Positions 46,794-57,026 of a stretch of DNA of 64,000 bases are shown here, piece by piece; positions within the stretch are counted from its first letter, which is position 1, and the number at the start of each line of letters is the position of its first letter. The DNA lies in contig NC_084793.1 in NCBI RefSeq assembly GCF_963169125.1, forward strand, positions 217,770,652 through 217,834,651, read 5' to 3'. The stretch is from Humulus lupulus. Taxonomy: Eukaryota; Streptophyta; Magnoliopsida; Rosales; Cannabaceae. The notes beneath the pieces are model-generated. The model was not told where the DNA came from, did not search any database, and saw nothing but the letters and a program-made list of their open reading frames with translations. The translations under genes and the position numbers were made by a program.

Positions 46794-47600
46794 GCCTGGA
46801 TATAACCAGGTCGCCTTAAAGGCTTAGAAGTTGATTAAAATTGATTGATCGATGTTTTTCTTAAAAAACACAAGATATTGATAAAGGATTAATGCGAACT
46901 AAGTCCTATCCTAGGTATAACCAGGTCGTCTGAAAACTTAGAAGTTGATTCAAATTGGTTGATCGGTGTTTTTCTTAAAAAGCACAAGATATTAATCAAA
47001 AATTAACACGAACTAAGTTTTCAAATTAACGTCCTGGATATAACCAGGTCCTAAAACTTAGAAGTTGATTCAAATTGGTTGATCAGTGTTTTTCTTAAAA
47101 AGCACAAGATATTAATCAAGAATTAACACGAACTAAGATTTCAAATTAACGTCCTGGATATAACCAGGTCCTAAAACTTAGAAGTTGATTCAAATTGGTT
47201 GATCGGTGTTTTTCTTAAAAAGCACAAGATATTATTCAAGAATTAACACGAACTAAGTTTTCAAATTAACGTCCTGGATATAACCAGGTCCTAAAACTTA
47301 GAAGTTGATTCAAATTGGTTGATCAGTGTTTTTCTTAAAAAGCACAAGATATTAATCAAGAATTAACACGAACTAAGATTTCAAATTAACGTCCTGGATA
47401 TAACCAGGTCCTAAAACTTAGAAGTTGATTCAAATTGATTGATCGTTGTTTTTCTTAAAAAGCACGAGATTTTAATGAAAAATTAACGCGAACTAAGTTT
47501 TTAAAACAATGTCCGGGATGCAACCAAGACTTATCTTAGAAGTTGGCTCAAAATTGATTATGTTTTTTTCCTAGAAAAGCATAAAATATCAATCGCAGCA
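46794..47600 (+). repeat. 120-bp tandem repeat in the 3' region of C (about seven units)
   Basis: Units start near 46794, 46912, 47031, 47151, 47271 and 47391, with a degraded last one. They share CTGGATATAACCAGGTC, AAACTTAGAAGTTGATT and GAACTAAG. Two slightly different units alternate (GATCAGTG...AAGATTTC and GATCGGTG...AAGTTTTC), giving a 240-bp higher-order period. Confidence 0.92.
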
Positions 47601-47704
47601 CCAACAAAAACTAAGACTATTGCCAAAACGCATAAAGGTAAAATGATGCAAATCAATTAAAAGCAAAAAGTTGGTAAAACCAATTCTCTCGAGGTTAGAA
47701 AACC

Positions 47705-50700
47705 TCATACAAAGTTACAAAAAAAATGTATACAAAGGATAAAAGGAAAAGAAGTCCTAGTCCCGCCAGGTAGCTCCGATGAGGTCACCACCTCACCCTC
47801 CTGCTCAGCGGCTGCGGAGTTCTCCCCGGTCTCGGAGGGCGCCTCATGCTGAAGGCGAGCTTTGAATTTCTCCAACAAGCTCTCCCACGCATCTGCCCCC
47901 ATGAAGGAGAAGTCATCATCTGGGTTATAGACCCAGCAATGGTACAACATAGCCTCCATGGAGGAGCTGAAGGCTGCCCTCTCCATCGCCAGGGCGGCTT
48001 TGGCCTCCTTGGCCTCGGCTTTCGCGGCGTCCAATGCGGCCCGAGCAGCCCTGGCCTCCTCGAGCTCAGTCCTCGCAGCATCTAGCGCGGCCTTGGTAGC
48101 CTCGACCTCCTGCAGCTTAGGCTGGGATGTGTCTAGCTCGGCTTGCACGGTTGCCAAGGAATCCTTAGCCTCCTGCGCCTGTTTCTTGGCAGTCTCAAGG
48201 GCGGCCAGGACAGTCTGGTGTTCCCCCCTCATGTCGTCGAGCCTGGCCCGAGATCGGGATATGCTCCGGTGGAGAGCCAGGGCACCCTACAAAAAGCCAA
48301 AAAGATGATAAGGCAACTTCCTTAGATAAAAAATAATAAACATATGATGCATAGCGAGCAAAGAATACCAAAGGCGAGGTCAACTTATCATGAGAGCCAT
48401 CCCCAGTGAAGACTCCATCACATTCTCCGGGCTCCTTGTCTCGATCGCTCTAAGGTCCCTCTCGGTGGCATTGTAGTAATGGTCCACGGTGTAGCTCGCC
48501 GTCTCATAGACCGTTCCCCGCAAGTCGTCGGGGATCTTCTCCAGAGCTCGGGGGTTCACTAGGACGCGCACCTTGGGGGTTGTGGCCGCCAGGGTCCTGG
48601 GGGGCACCTCCGTATCCCAAGCTGGGTCGGGAATTCGCGGGGGAGGAGGAGGCATCTTCATAACAGGAGGAGGCGGAGGCAGTTTCTCCAGAGCTGCCGG
48701 AGCCTGATTTTTCCCCTTTGCAGGAGACTTAGAAGTACTCCTGATTGCCTTCTTTGCCAGCCGGAGCTTTTTCACCGAGGGCCCAGAGGCCCCGGAAGGA
48801 TTCCCTCCAGGGAACATGGCTCGTAGGTCGTTGCCTCCGGGCTGAGACATCTCCTCTGCGAAAGCAAAGGCAAAGTATTAATATACAAGTAGAAATATTT
48901 ATGCAAGATAGAAAAAGTTAAAGGGAAAAGAAATCTCAAGTATATTGAAAGGGATCCTACCCTTCGAGCTAGAGGAAGGATCTATGGTTACGACCATCGT
49001 CCCCAGAGCTGCAGCGGGTGAATCTAGGATAATGACTTCGCGGGCTGGAAGAGGTTCCGGGTCCGAATCTGGCTCAGGACTAGACTCTTCTACATATTTC
49101 CTAAGGCCCGGAGCTACTATACCCTCCCGAAGGGAGGGCCACGACTGAATATTGGTCCCATACTCTTCGAAAAAGACCAACCTGAATGCTATTGTGTTAT
49201 CTATGACTACAGTGCCCCTAGGGCGGCTACTTTCGTAATCCAGCACGAGCTGGTCGACGCATTGGAGTAAGGTCATATCGCGGTCTGGGTAACTTCGATG
49301 ACGTTGAATGGGCTGGTTGGGATTGAACCTAGCTAATCGAGGGTCTGTGGTGGCCCTATCTAAGTCCCTAAACATATAAGGATTACCTTGCCCAGAGGGA
49401 CCGACGGAAGCTCCGGACCGGACCCTCTCCTCGTTTGTTTCTTGGGCAACTTCAAGCTCCCGCTTCTGCCTCACGACGGGCACCTCGTCCTCCTCATCCT
49501 CCTCGGGGATGGGTGCTATCTCGTGGGCTGGAGGGAGGCCCTGAGGTCTCCTCAAGACAAAAGTCTGGCCGGGAGAGATCAGCTTGCATGCCAGCATCGT
49601 CTCGTCTGGCACGAGCTCCGATAGTCCTTTTCGCTGGGGGGCAGCCCCGCCAAGGTCTCGTATTGACCCCCGAGGGTCACAGACTTGGTCGTCCTCGCGA
49701 AAATGGCTGCATGATTATTTCAAAGTCAGGAACAAATGAGGGGAGCTACTCAATAGTCAACTCACGAGCTAAGAGTAAAAGATACTTACGAGGACGATTG
49801 AAGTAATGAAGTTCGCAGTTGCGAAACCCCTTGGACATAAAGAACTGGTCTTTGAAGTCATTGGGGTGACTGGGCAGCTCGATGACCGCAGCCGTGTTTG
49901 GAAAACGGGTTAAGTAATAGTACCCGTCGCCTCGCCCCCGCTGCTCTGGGCTGGCCTTGAGGAAGAAAAAATATAAGATATCCGTCGGGGTGGGGACCTC
50001 CCATTCCTGCTTCCGGAATAAATATTTCAATCTCGCTAACAAACGATAGGAGTTAGGGGGGATCATAAAAGGAGCCAACTTCACGTAGTTGAGGAAGTCG
50101 GCAAAATATTGGTCCAGCGGGAGGAAGGCCCCAGCCTTGAAGTGCTCGTTCCTCCAGGCCGCGTATTCTTCGTCGAGCGGCGCACAGCTCCACTCACCTT
50201 CAAGGGGAGGTCGGGCGATCAGAGCGCCCCTCCCAATCTCGATATTGTGGGAAAGGAATATTTTATTCACTTTCCCTTGGTCGGTGATCTTCGAGACGAT
50301 CCTCTCGGCCTCGAAAAAAGCGTCGGACGCCACCTCGAGCTCCCGCTCCACGGCCAGCCCGAAAGTGGGGATTGGAGAGTCTGCCACCACCTCTTTTCCT
50401 TTGGATTGTTGAGAAGACGAGCTGCCAGCGGTCTTCTTAGGGGGGTTCTTCTTGGGTCCCATCAGGTCGCCTAGCGAACAAAAGAAGAAAATTTTAGAAA
50501 AGGCGACCTAAGCATAAGAAAGAATCTGAAGCGAAGTGTTTCCTTTGCACGGACTGAGGTAATCTCAGCCCGTGGAGAGTGAGACCACGCGGTTCTATGA
50601 ACACACGCGTGTGCTCCCAACAGATCCCCGATTACTCAGAATTTGTGTGTCAGGAGGGTCATGATAAAAGTTTGCCTTGGAAGGAAAGTTTCAGTAGGCA

Positions 50701-51190
50701 AATAGTGCAAAAACTGCCTGTGAAGCGCGTCCCATAAGCTACCCGGTTTTGGCACCCAAAAGGCTGGATATTTAAAATAGGCATACCAAAAATCCTACCT
50801 AGAAAATTTCCCCAGAAAGCGTACCCTATGAGCCATGCTCCTAAATGGTCTTTTCCAAGATTGATGCCCTAAAATAAAATCCTACGCCTATCATACCCAC
50901 AAAAAACCAGAAGAATGTTGCATGCAGCTACAAGAAAAATTTACCTAAGCTACAGTGAAGAGGGAATTTAAAGCATGCATAAGAAGAAAACTTACAGAGT
51001 GTTTTGCTGTGGGGAGGATGAAGGGGTCGTCTGGGTTGGAGCCTCGTCGGAATAGCTGGTGCCAAAGCCTCAAAGGAGCTCTCGCGCCTGAACTTCTAGA
51101 ACGCTGGGAACAGTAACCCGAAGAAAAAGAGGGTTTTTTGAGGCTGAGAAGGAAGAAGAAGATGGGAAAATTAGAAAATTTTCAAATTAA
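47705..51190 (-). pseudogene. Antisense five-exon gene of C (PF04195-like plus coiled coil; nearly intact)
   Basis: Exon model (minus): leader ~51190-50996; 50470-49790; 49706-48961; 48855-48389; 48286-47705. The ATG is at 50462. Intron edges are GTAAGTTTTC...TTCGCTAG, GTAAGTATC...ATCATGCAG, GTAGGATCC...TTTCGCAG and a damaged ATAAGT (expected GTAAGT, G to A at 48388)...TTTTTGTAG. Exon phases agree with B and D. Exon 2 has the PF04195-like block ending FADFLNYVKLAPFMIPPNSYRLLARL; exon 3 is acidic; exon 4 is basic and Pro-rich; exon 5 is an Ala/Glu coiled coil with signature YHCWVYNPDDDFSFM. Exon 3 needs a one-base frameshift near 49610-49640. Apart from that and the donor, the frame is open for about 820 codons, in contrast to the many stops of the sense gag-pol. 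The product's function is unknown. Confidence 0.75.
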
Positions 51191-51219
51191 TGGGTGGCCC
51201 ATGCGTAAGGTGGCCACCC

Positions 51220-51229
51220 CTTTTATATA
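51220..51229 (-). promoter_or_regulatory. TATA box of the antisense gene of C
   Basis: The minus strand reads GTATATAAAAGGGG, a strong TATA box about 265 bp inside the 3' LTR. It is followed after ~35 bp by a CT-rich leader that ends in the GT donor at 50995. Confidence 0.65.
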
Positions 51230-51479
51230 CATAAAAGGCCAAGTGGGGAGGGCCGTTGGATTGCCCTGATGTGGGATACGAGGCTCTCTACTCGAGAGGC
51301 GAAACGATGGCTGAGTATAGGCTAGGCCATTTAATGCGGTTCTCGGAAGACGTACCGTCACCAACCACGATGCTCCACATAGTCGACGCCTGCGTAATGG
51401 GCGGAATGTGAAGAGTCCATAAGGAAGCCTAAAATCCCCCACTGTGGCCCCAGATGACGTCATATGCCACGAGCAGAGG

Positions 51480-51492
51480 CTTGGGGGGCAAA
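51480..51492 (+). other. Terminal polypurine tract of C
   Basis: CTTGGGGGGCAAA directly before the 3' LTR. Confidence 0.82.
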
Positions 51493-52241
51493 TGTATGCC
51501 CTAATTTTCCATGGGCTATTAGCAAGCTGAGACATGGCATAATTATATCAGCCACGTGGAGGCCACATGCCCGGAGCTGCTGTTGTCAGGTCCTACCTCT
51601 TTAGCTCGAGGTAACCAAAGGTTTATTAAGATTACTAAGGAGCCGAGTCAGAGGTATGAAGATCGCGAGTTATGAAGGCATCCAGCTCAAGGCCAAGCTT
51701 GAGTTGGAAGCCGTGACCCTTTATAAAGTCAACCACGCAATGTAAACGTGCATATATCAGACATCACGTGTCTGATATATCCCAGAATTCTCAGACACAC
51801 AGCATAAACGTGCATGTTCAGGCACCCACGACCAGGTTGGGCCGTGCGGCCCATTATCCCCCTTCCCTACTGATTAGACCACACTTCATTTGTCAGGTTT
51901 TAGGAATTAATCATGAATGTCACAGAAGTGACATGATGGGTAAGAGGTCACGGGATGACCCCCCTTGCCAACCCCCAAGTGTCCTCTCCTATATATATGG
52001 AGACCTGGGAGTTGCAAGGGGTTGGATTCTATTATGTAAAGAAATACCCTGTGAAGAATACCAGAAATATAGCTATAATATTGGCTGGTGGAGTAGAAGG
52101 ATTTTACCTTTGAACCACCTAAAAAAAGTATTGGTATTGTTAGTTCATTTTAAGATCATTCATCTGTTTCGGTTCATTACATAGCACTAATCCCATTCTC
52201 TTAGTTTCTTAATTACCTGTTGGCGAATAACCGCGTCAACA
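51493..52241 (+). repeat. 3' LTR of C (749 bp)
   Basis: Starts TGTATGCCC and ends CGCGTCAACA. A TATA-like TATATATA is at 51990-51997. About 38 differences from the 5' LTR by eye. Confidence 0.94.
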
Positions 52242-52246
52242 CCCTT

Positions 52247-52470
52247 CGAGTATCTTTTTGAGGTTATTGTGCCTTGGACCAGCTCATTTTCATTCGAACA
52301 TCAAGCTTTGTAAATCTTCTATCTCTGCAATGTGAATAGCTTCCTTCATGCTGACGAAGCACACTCGAGCAACTCTTTTATCTCGACTTGCTCTTGGGAG
52401 TTTTAATGATGTTTACTACCACATGTCTTCTTCGTATGCCACATTATCATGTCCAATTTTGGATTAAACA
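52247..52470 (-). repeat. End of the 3' LTR of D
   Basis: The LTR end TTTTGGATTAAACA at 52470 corresponds to TTTTTGGATAACA of B. It is followed by TTTTTCCCTTAAG (52471-52483), a degraded polypurine tract. The left limit is the C insertion. Confidence 0.6.
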
Positions 52471-52762
52471 TTTTTCCCTTAAGTTTATCTTTGTACAACC
52501 AACACTAGATAAACTTGCATGCTTCGACCAGGTTGGTTTCTTTTCAAATTCTGACATACCAAGAAACAAAGTACAAATTTTACAAGTAATGATGATACTT
52601 TTTGATAAGGCAAACAATGGTTTTGGGTTCTCAAGGATGACTTACACAACTTTTTATGCATCAATGATGAACTGTTCATTTCCCCATTCTACCAACGTCA
52701 CATCATCTTAAAAATCCATGATGAGTTTTTCCTTGATGACGCTTGCATTTAAGCGGGGAGGC

Positions 52763-52770
52763 TATAAATA
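52763..52770 (+). promoter_or_regulatory. TATA box of the antisense gene of D
   Basis: GGCTATAAATAGCC at ~290 bp inside the LTR, with a CT-rich leader following and a GTAAGC donor at 52920. Same position and order as in B and C. Confidence 0.62.
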
Positions 52771-52794
52771 GCCTTGATTTTTCATTCTTTTCAC

Positions 52795-55700
52795 CTTCTT
52801 CAATTTCTCAAACTCTGTCTCTTTCTTCAAAAATTCTCTCAAACCCAAAGATTATGATCCCCAATTTCTGGGTCTTCAATCTGATCTTCTTCAAGCTCTC
52901 CTTCGAGATTAATACTAAAGTAAGCCTCTAAACTTATACTCTTATTTCCTTTGTAGTTTCCCTTCTTGCTTTGATTTTCACTGCATTTGTGATAATTTCG
53001 AATTTTTCACTTTTTGAGTTCTTGGTGTTCTTGAGCAAACTGAGAGAATTTTAATTTTTGTTCTTGAAAAATTGTTGATTTTCTGGGAAAATAAGGGTTT
53101 TAGAAATAGGAAAATTGACTCTAGGATTCTGGTATGCTTGGCTGTATGATTGATGCTAGGAAAATTTATAGAATTGGTGAACAATTCGGTTTATAAATTC
53201 TGGAAAAACAGTGGGAATATTCCCTCCAAACGTTAAGTGAAAAAGTTTGTGAAAAAAAATTTCAACTGCCTTTTTGATCCATCTTTATACCTGGTCAAAT
53301 AAAATTTATGTTTATTCGAGCAACAGACACTATTTTGGTAGACATATCATAATTGAATAACTCTCTCTCCCTTTACCTCTCACAAGATGTAGGCACGCGA
53401 TCACTGGGGAAGTGATTATTTAATAGACGCAGACCTTCTCCAAATGCTGGTCGATGATGTGGTTCAAAATCAGATAGATATTGATCTCAACTATGATACT
53501 TCTGAATCTCCTGCTTAATCCATGGAGAAATCCCATCAGTATGACTTTCAATTTGTCCCCGACTAGGAGTATCGTCGTAAGGTTGATGAATTGCACCAAG
53601 GAATAAGGAAATTCCTTCTGAAAGAGTGGACCTATGTTGCCCATCTTGATTCCATTGATAAACTCCTGATTTCAATTCCGACTAGTGGGAGGGAAACGAA
53701 CAAGACTTCAATTGTTGAAGATGAAGTAACTGTTGCTTTATGTTCTCTAGATATGGCCAGGGTAAAGCAAACAACAAGGCAACGAATAGCTGTAGACCCA
53801 CATGTCACGAGGTAGGCGATCAGTGGGAATAATGGTTAGCAACAAAGACAAAATGAGCAGCATGAAGTGGCTGCACCGACAATGGAGGTGATAGACACCT
53901 TTAAACTCTATGCGAAGCTCAAGCCTTGAAAGAAGAAACATGTAACATGGCATGTCGTCCCAACTAGTATTCTTTCGAGCAGTTCTCTTGAAAGTTACCC
54001 AAAGAGATACAAAATCAGGGGAATTACCATGGTAACTCCTCGAGCCAACCAGAGCACTAACTTGCCTGGTGGAGCCTTCAGCACCTGGTCGTGTTTCACC
54101 ATTCTGGCTAGTGCCACACTACCTCTTCTTGACTATTTTAGGGATGTGTCTAAGTACTTCGGCATTGCACCATTCCAGATTTTTCCTAACGGATATTTAA
54201 TGCTTTTAGCATTATATGTCCTCTGCTATCTTCGCAAGTGGGATCCTCTAACTCCCCACAAGGTCCATTACCTATTTGACCTCAAGTCTAATCTAGGTCA
54301 ACATGGTACTAGATTTATCTATTTCTATCATAAAGACACGAGCGAGGAAAAAAACTAAGTGTTCCTGACCAACCCCACATTTAGGAGCAATGTGGGTGCC
54401 TACTTTAAGAAATACTTTCTAACAACTGATCTGGTCCCAAAAAATCTCTCCTTCAAGTAAGGAGGTAACGAGAAATTCCTTGTTTTTCTTATATTTTATT
54501 TCTCTTATAAATTAGTACTTAACTTATTCTACTTTGCTGTGTTAGGACCATGGGAAAATCCTCCCCCCACTTCAAACATGCTCACTTGAGAAGTCATGCT
54601 AAATAGCCTTACTCACGATGAAAAAAGTTGTAGGCTTGTTGTAAATAATTCCAACCTTAGGTTGGTTGGCCTGCTCGAGGCCCACCAAACTACCAAAGAT
54701 GCCACCACCGAAAGTGCGACTAGCGGAAGAGCTGCTGAGCAAGAAGCCATTGAGGAGATGGGGAAGAATGAGCAATCCTAGGCTACCCCCACTCCCACGA
54801 GGAGAAGAATGGGGGGTGGGGGGGGGATATGCATAAAGGAGCAGGAAGATCCTCATCGTGCCAGAGTTCCAACACCTCTCGAAGTTAAAGGGAAGGGAAA
54901 ACAAGTGTTGGTCACGGATGAAGATCTCTTCAACATTTCCTTTTCTTCCAGCGATGACGAGGAGAACATGACAAGTAATAATTACATTGTAACTTCACCA
55001 GTAGCTAAGTGTAGACGTAGGCTTTTCAATTCACCTTACTCGAGTAGTAATGTATATATGGGTATCATATTTTTTTGTAACTGTGTTGCTCGAGTTTCTT
55101 TTATATTTCCTTGAATTTTTCTAACATACCTACTTTTAATTACATTCATGTCATACTCAGATATCTTTGAGTTGTATGCTTCATCCTCCCCCCTTTCCTT
55201 GACCAAGAGAGTACCGAAAATAAAAACCCCAACTGATGTCGGGTCGAGCAAGGATCAACCTTTGGTCAAGCAGCCTAGGCTAAATCTTCCTGCTCCAACA
55301 ATTCCACCTGCACCAAGCCAAACTCCTCCCCTTTTGATCAAACACTACCCCATGTGAGCACCTCTCTAGTGGCCACGGTAATAAACCCTAGCACACCTCC
55401 TGAGATAGTTCAATGCCTCAAATCCTCGGCTGAGGCTATCTGCACCAGCACAACTTTTCTAGCATTTCAAGAGTTCAGAGGCTTTTACCAACCTTTAGGA
55501 GGTCTCTATAGACCAGGCCTTTGGTCGAGCCATGTCAGAGGTCCTCTAGGTAAGCACCTCCATTTTTCCTCTACTAATTGTATATTTTATATAAGTCTTC
55601 TGCTCGAATCTAACTCTTTCAATTTTCCAAGGTATGATGACGCTTGCTTACACTCGACCTCGAGCAAAGGGAGTCGTCGAGGTGCTAAAAAAGACTAAGG

Positions 55701-56181
55701 CCCCTTTGGAGAAATTTGTAGAGGCCAATAGAATAAACCACAAGGCGGCCAAGGAGTTCGAGGAGGACGTAAAAGGGAAGATCACCAAGATCAAAGGGAA
55801 GAGCAAAGTGATCAAAGCACTCCAGGAAAAGGATAGGAAGCAAACTCGTCTCCTCAAGGAGCATGAGCAGAGACAAAAGGACAATGAGGAACGAATGAAG
55901 AGGCTTGAGGAGGAACTTTCTCAACAAAAAGAGAAGTACTCCTCGAATATATCCTGATTCAAAAACGCTGCCTCTAACTGTTTTTCATGTTCTGGAAAAA
56001 TAATGAGGATAATTTTGAATATCTGCCTCCTAGGCTCCAAGAGAAGGAAATTGCTAGGTGTCTTGCTTGTGAGGCTACTGAGCTTGAGGCTACTACCCCT
56101 AAGACTCCTGGGGTAGAAATCTCCTTGAATCCAGATGGCAAACAGGGGCTGGAGCAGGTCAAGGATGTTGTGGAGCAATAA
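52795..56181 (+). pseudogene. Antisense five-exon gene of D (PF04195-like plus coiled coil; several stops)
   Basis: Model: leader ~52795-52919; exons 53387-54464, 54546-55046, 55161-55549 and 55632-56181. Introns include an 81-bp one (54465-54545) and a 114-bp one ending CATACTCAG. Coding starts right after the exon 2 acceptor, where an ATG is followed by W-G-x4-I-D-x-D-L-L as in B (here with a TAG as second codon). Exon 2 holds the PF04195-like block LPGGAFSTWSCFTILASATL...YFGIAPFQIFPNG. Exon phases of exons 2 and 3 match B and C. The last exon is rich in Lys/Glu heptads and, after a frame change near 55957, carries MFWKNNEDNFEYL, the family signature. Stops at 53390, 53813, 54356 and elsewhere show it is dead. 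Confidence 0.68.
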
Positions 56182-57026
56182 TGTTGTTTTCTTCTTCTAT
56201 CTTTTTTTTTTTAATCTTGGAACACCCGAACAATAATGTTTGTAGTGCAAAAACATTGGCTTACCGAGCAACTTTTAATCTCAGATAGTTTGTGTAATAT
56301 TTTTCTTGCATTACATATACCATGTTGCTCATTAATTTTGGCTAGATATAACAATTAATTGCTATATATGTTTTCTAACTGTCCTGCTTGTGTGAACAAG
56401 AAATTTTTTTAATTTCTATATTCTTTTTTAACAAAGCACAATACTTTATAAATTTAAAAAAAAAAAAATCTAAGTACTACTCAGTTGTATTTTTTTACTC
56501 TTTTGCTTGTGAGTGATAATGAATACCCCAGTTTCCCCCAAGTGATCAAGGGGGTAAGTGCTTGGTCACTTGCCAAATAACCAGGCCTGTTCGAGCTAAT
56601 CCTGCTACTCGAAATAAATTTACAGAGTAGTATCCTCAGTAGGAAAAAATACACATGTTAAGAAATACTTGTTCAAATAATGATATAGGCATAATTTGAA
56701 TGTGTCAAGCACACTCCCTCGTACATAACTAGTAATATAAGTTGGACAAAATCATGTCTATTGAATTAAAAAATTTGTATGAGCAATGAAGGTTTTTGAA
56801 TGAAAACATCTGCAATTGAATTTTATTAAATAGTTGGTCGTTTAAAAAGGACATAATTGTGCCTTATGAACAGATAAATACAAATTATCAAGGAAATAAT
56901 TGGTATTACAAAAGATGGGCAAAAACGTGCCTTTACAACCAAAAATAACAAAATTAAGAAATATGTTGGTCGTGAAAGATGGGCAAATACTTGCTTTGCG
57001 ACCAGTTTCTTTTCATAGTATCATTG
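56182..57026 (-). other. Region between antisense gene and pol of D
   Basis: AT-rich, with no credible ORF. At 56526-56542 the minus strand reads CTTGGGGGAAACTGGGG, the probable internal polypurine tract. No 120-bp tandem repeat is present. Confidence 0.5.

Larger units (their letters stand above)
39564..52241 (+). mobile_element. Tat-lineage Ty3/gypsy element C, full length, TSD CCCTT
   Basis: LTRs at 39564-40313 and 51493-52241 are flanked by CCCTT (39559-39563 and 52242-52246). Order on the plus strand: LTR, PBS, gag, protease, RT, RNase H, integrase, internal polypurine tract, 120-bp tandem repeats, minus-strand antisense gene, polypurine tract and LTR. The two LTRs are about 95% identical by eye. 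gag-pol holds many in-frame stops and a frameshift but keeps its full layout. To the right, sequence of element D begins. Confidence 0.95.

Noticed and set aside
39564..52241. Possibility that the antisense gene is a captured host gene
   Set aside because: The same gene sits at the same place in four elements of two subfamilies and has a known retroelement-associated domain family, so it is part of the element.
53753..53815. MARVKQTTRQR in the antisense gene of D resembles the histone H3 tail
   Set aside because: Coding sequence extends upstream of this Met in D and B, a stop follows after 20 codons, and B and C do not keep the motif. It is probably chance.
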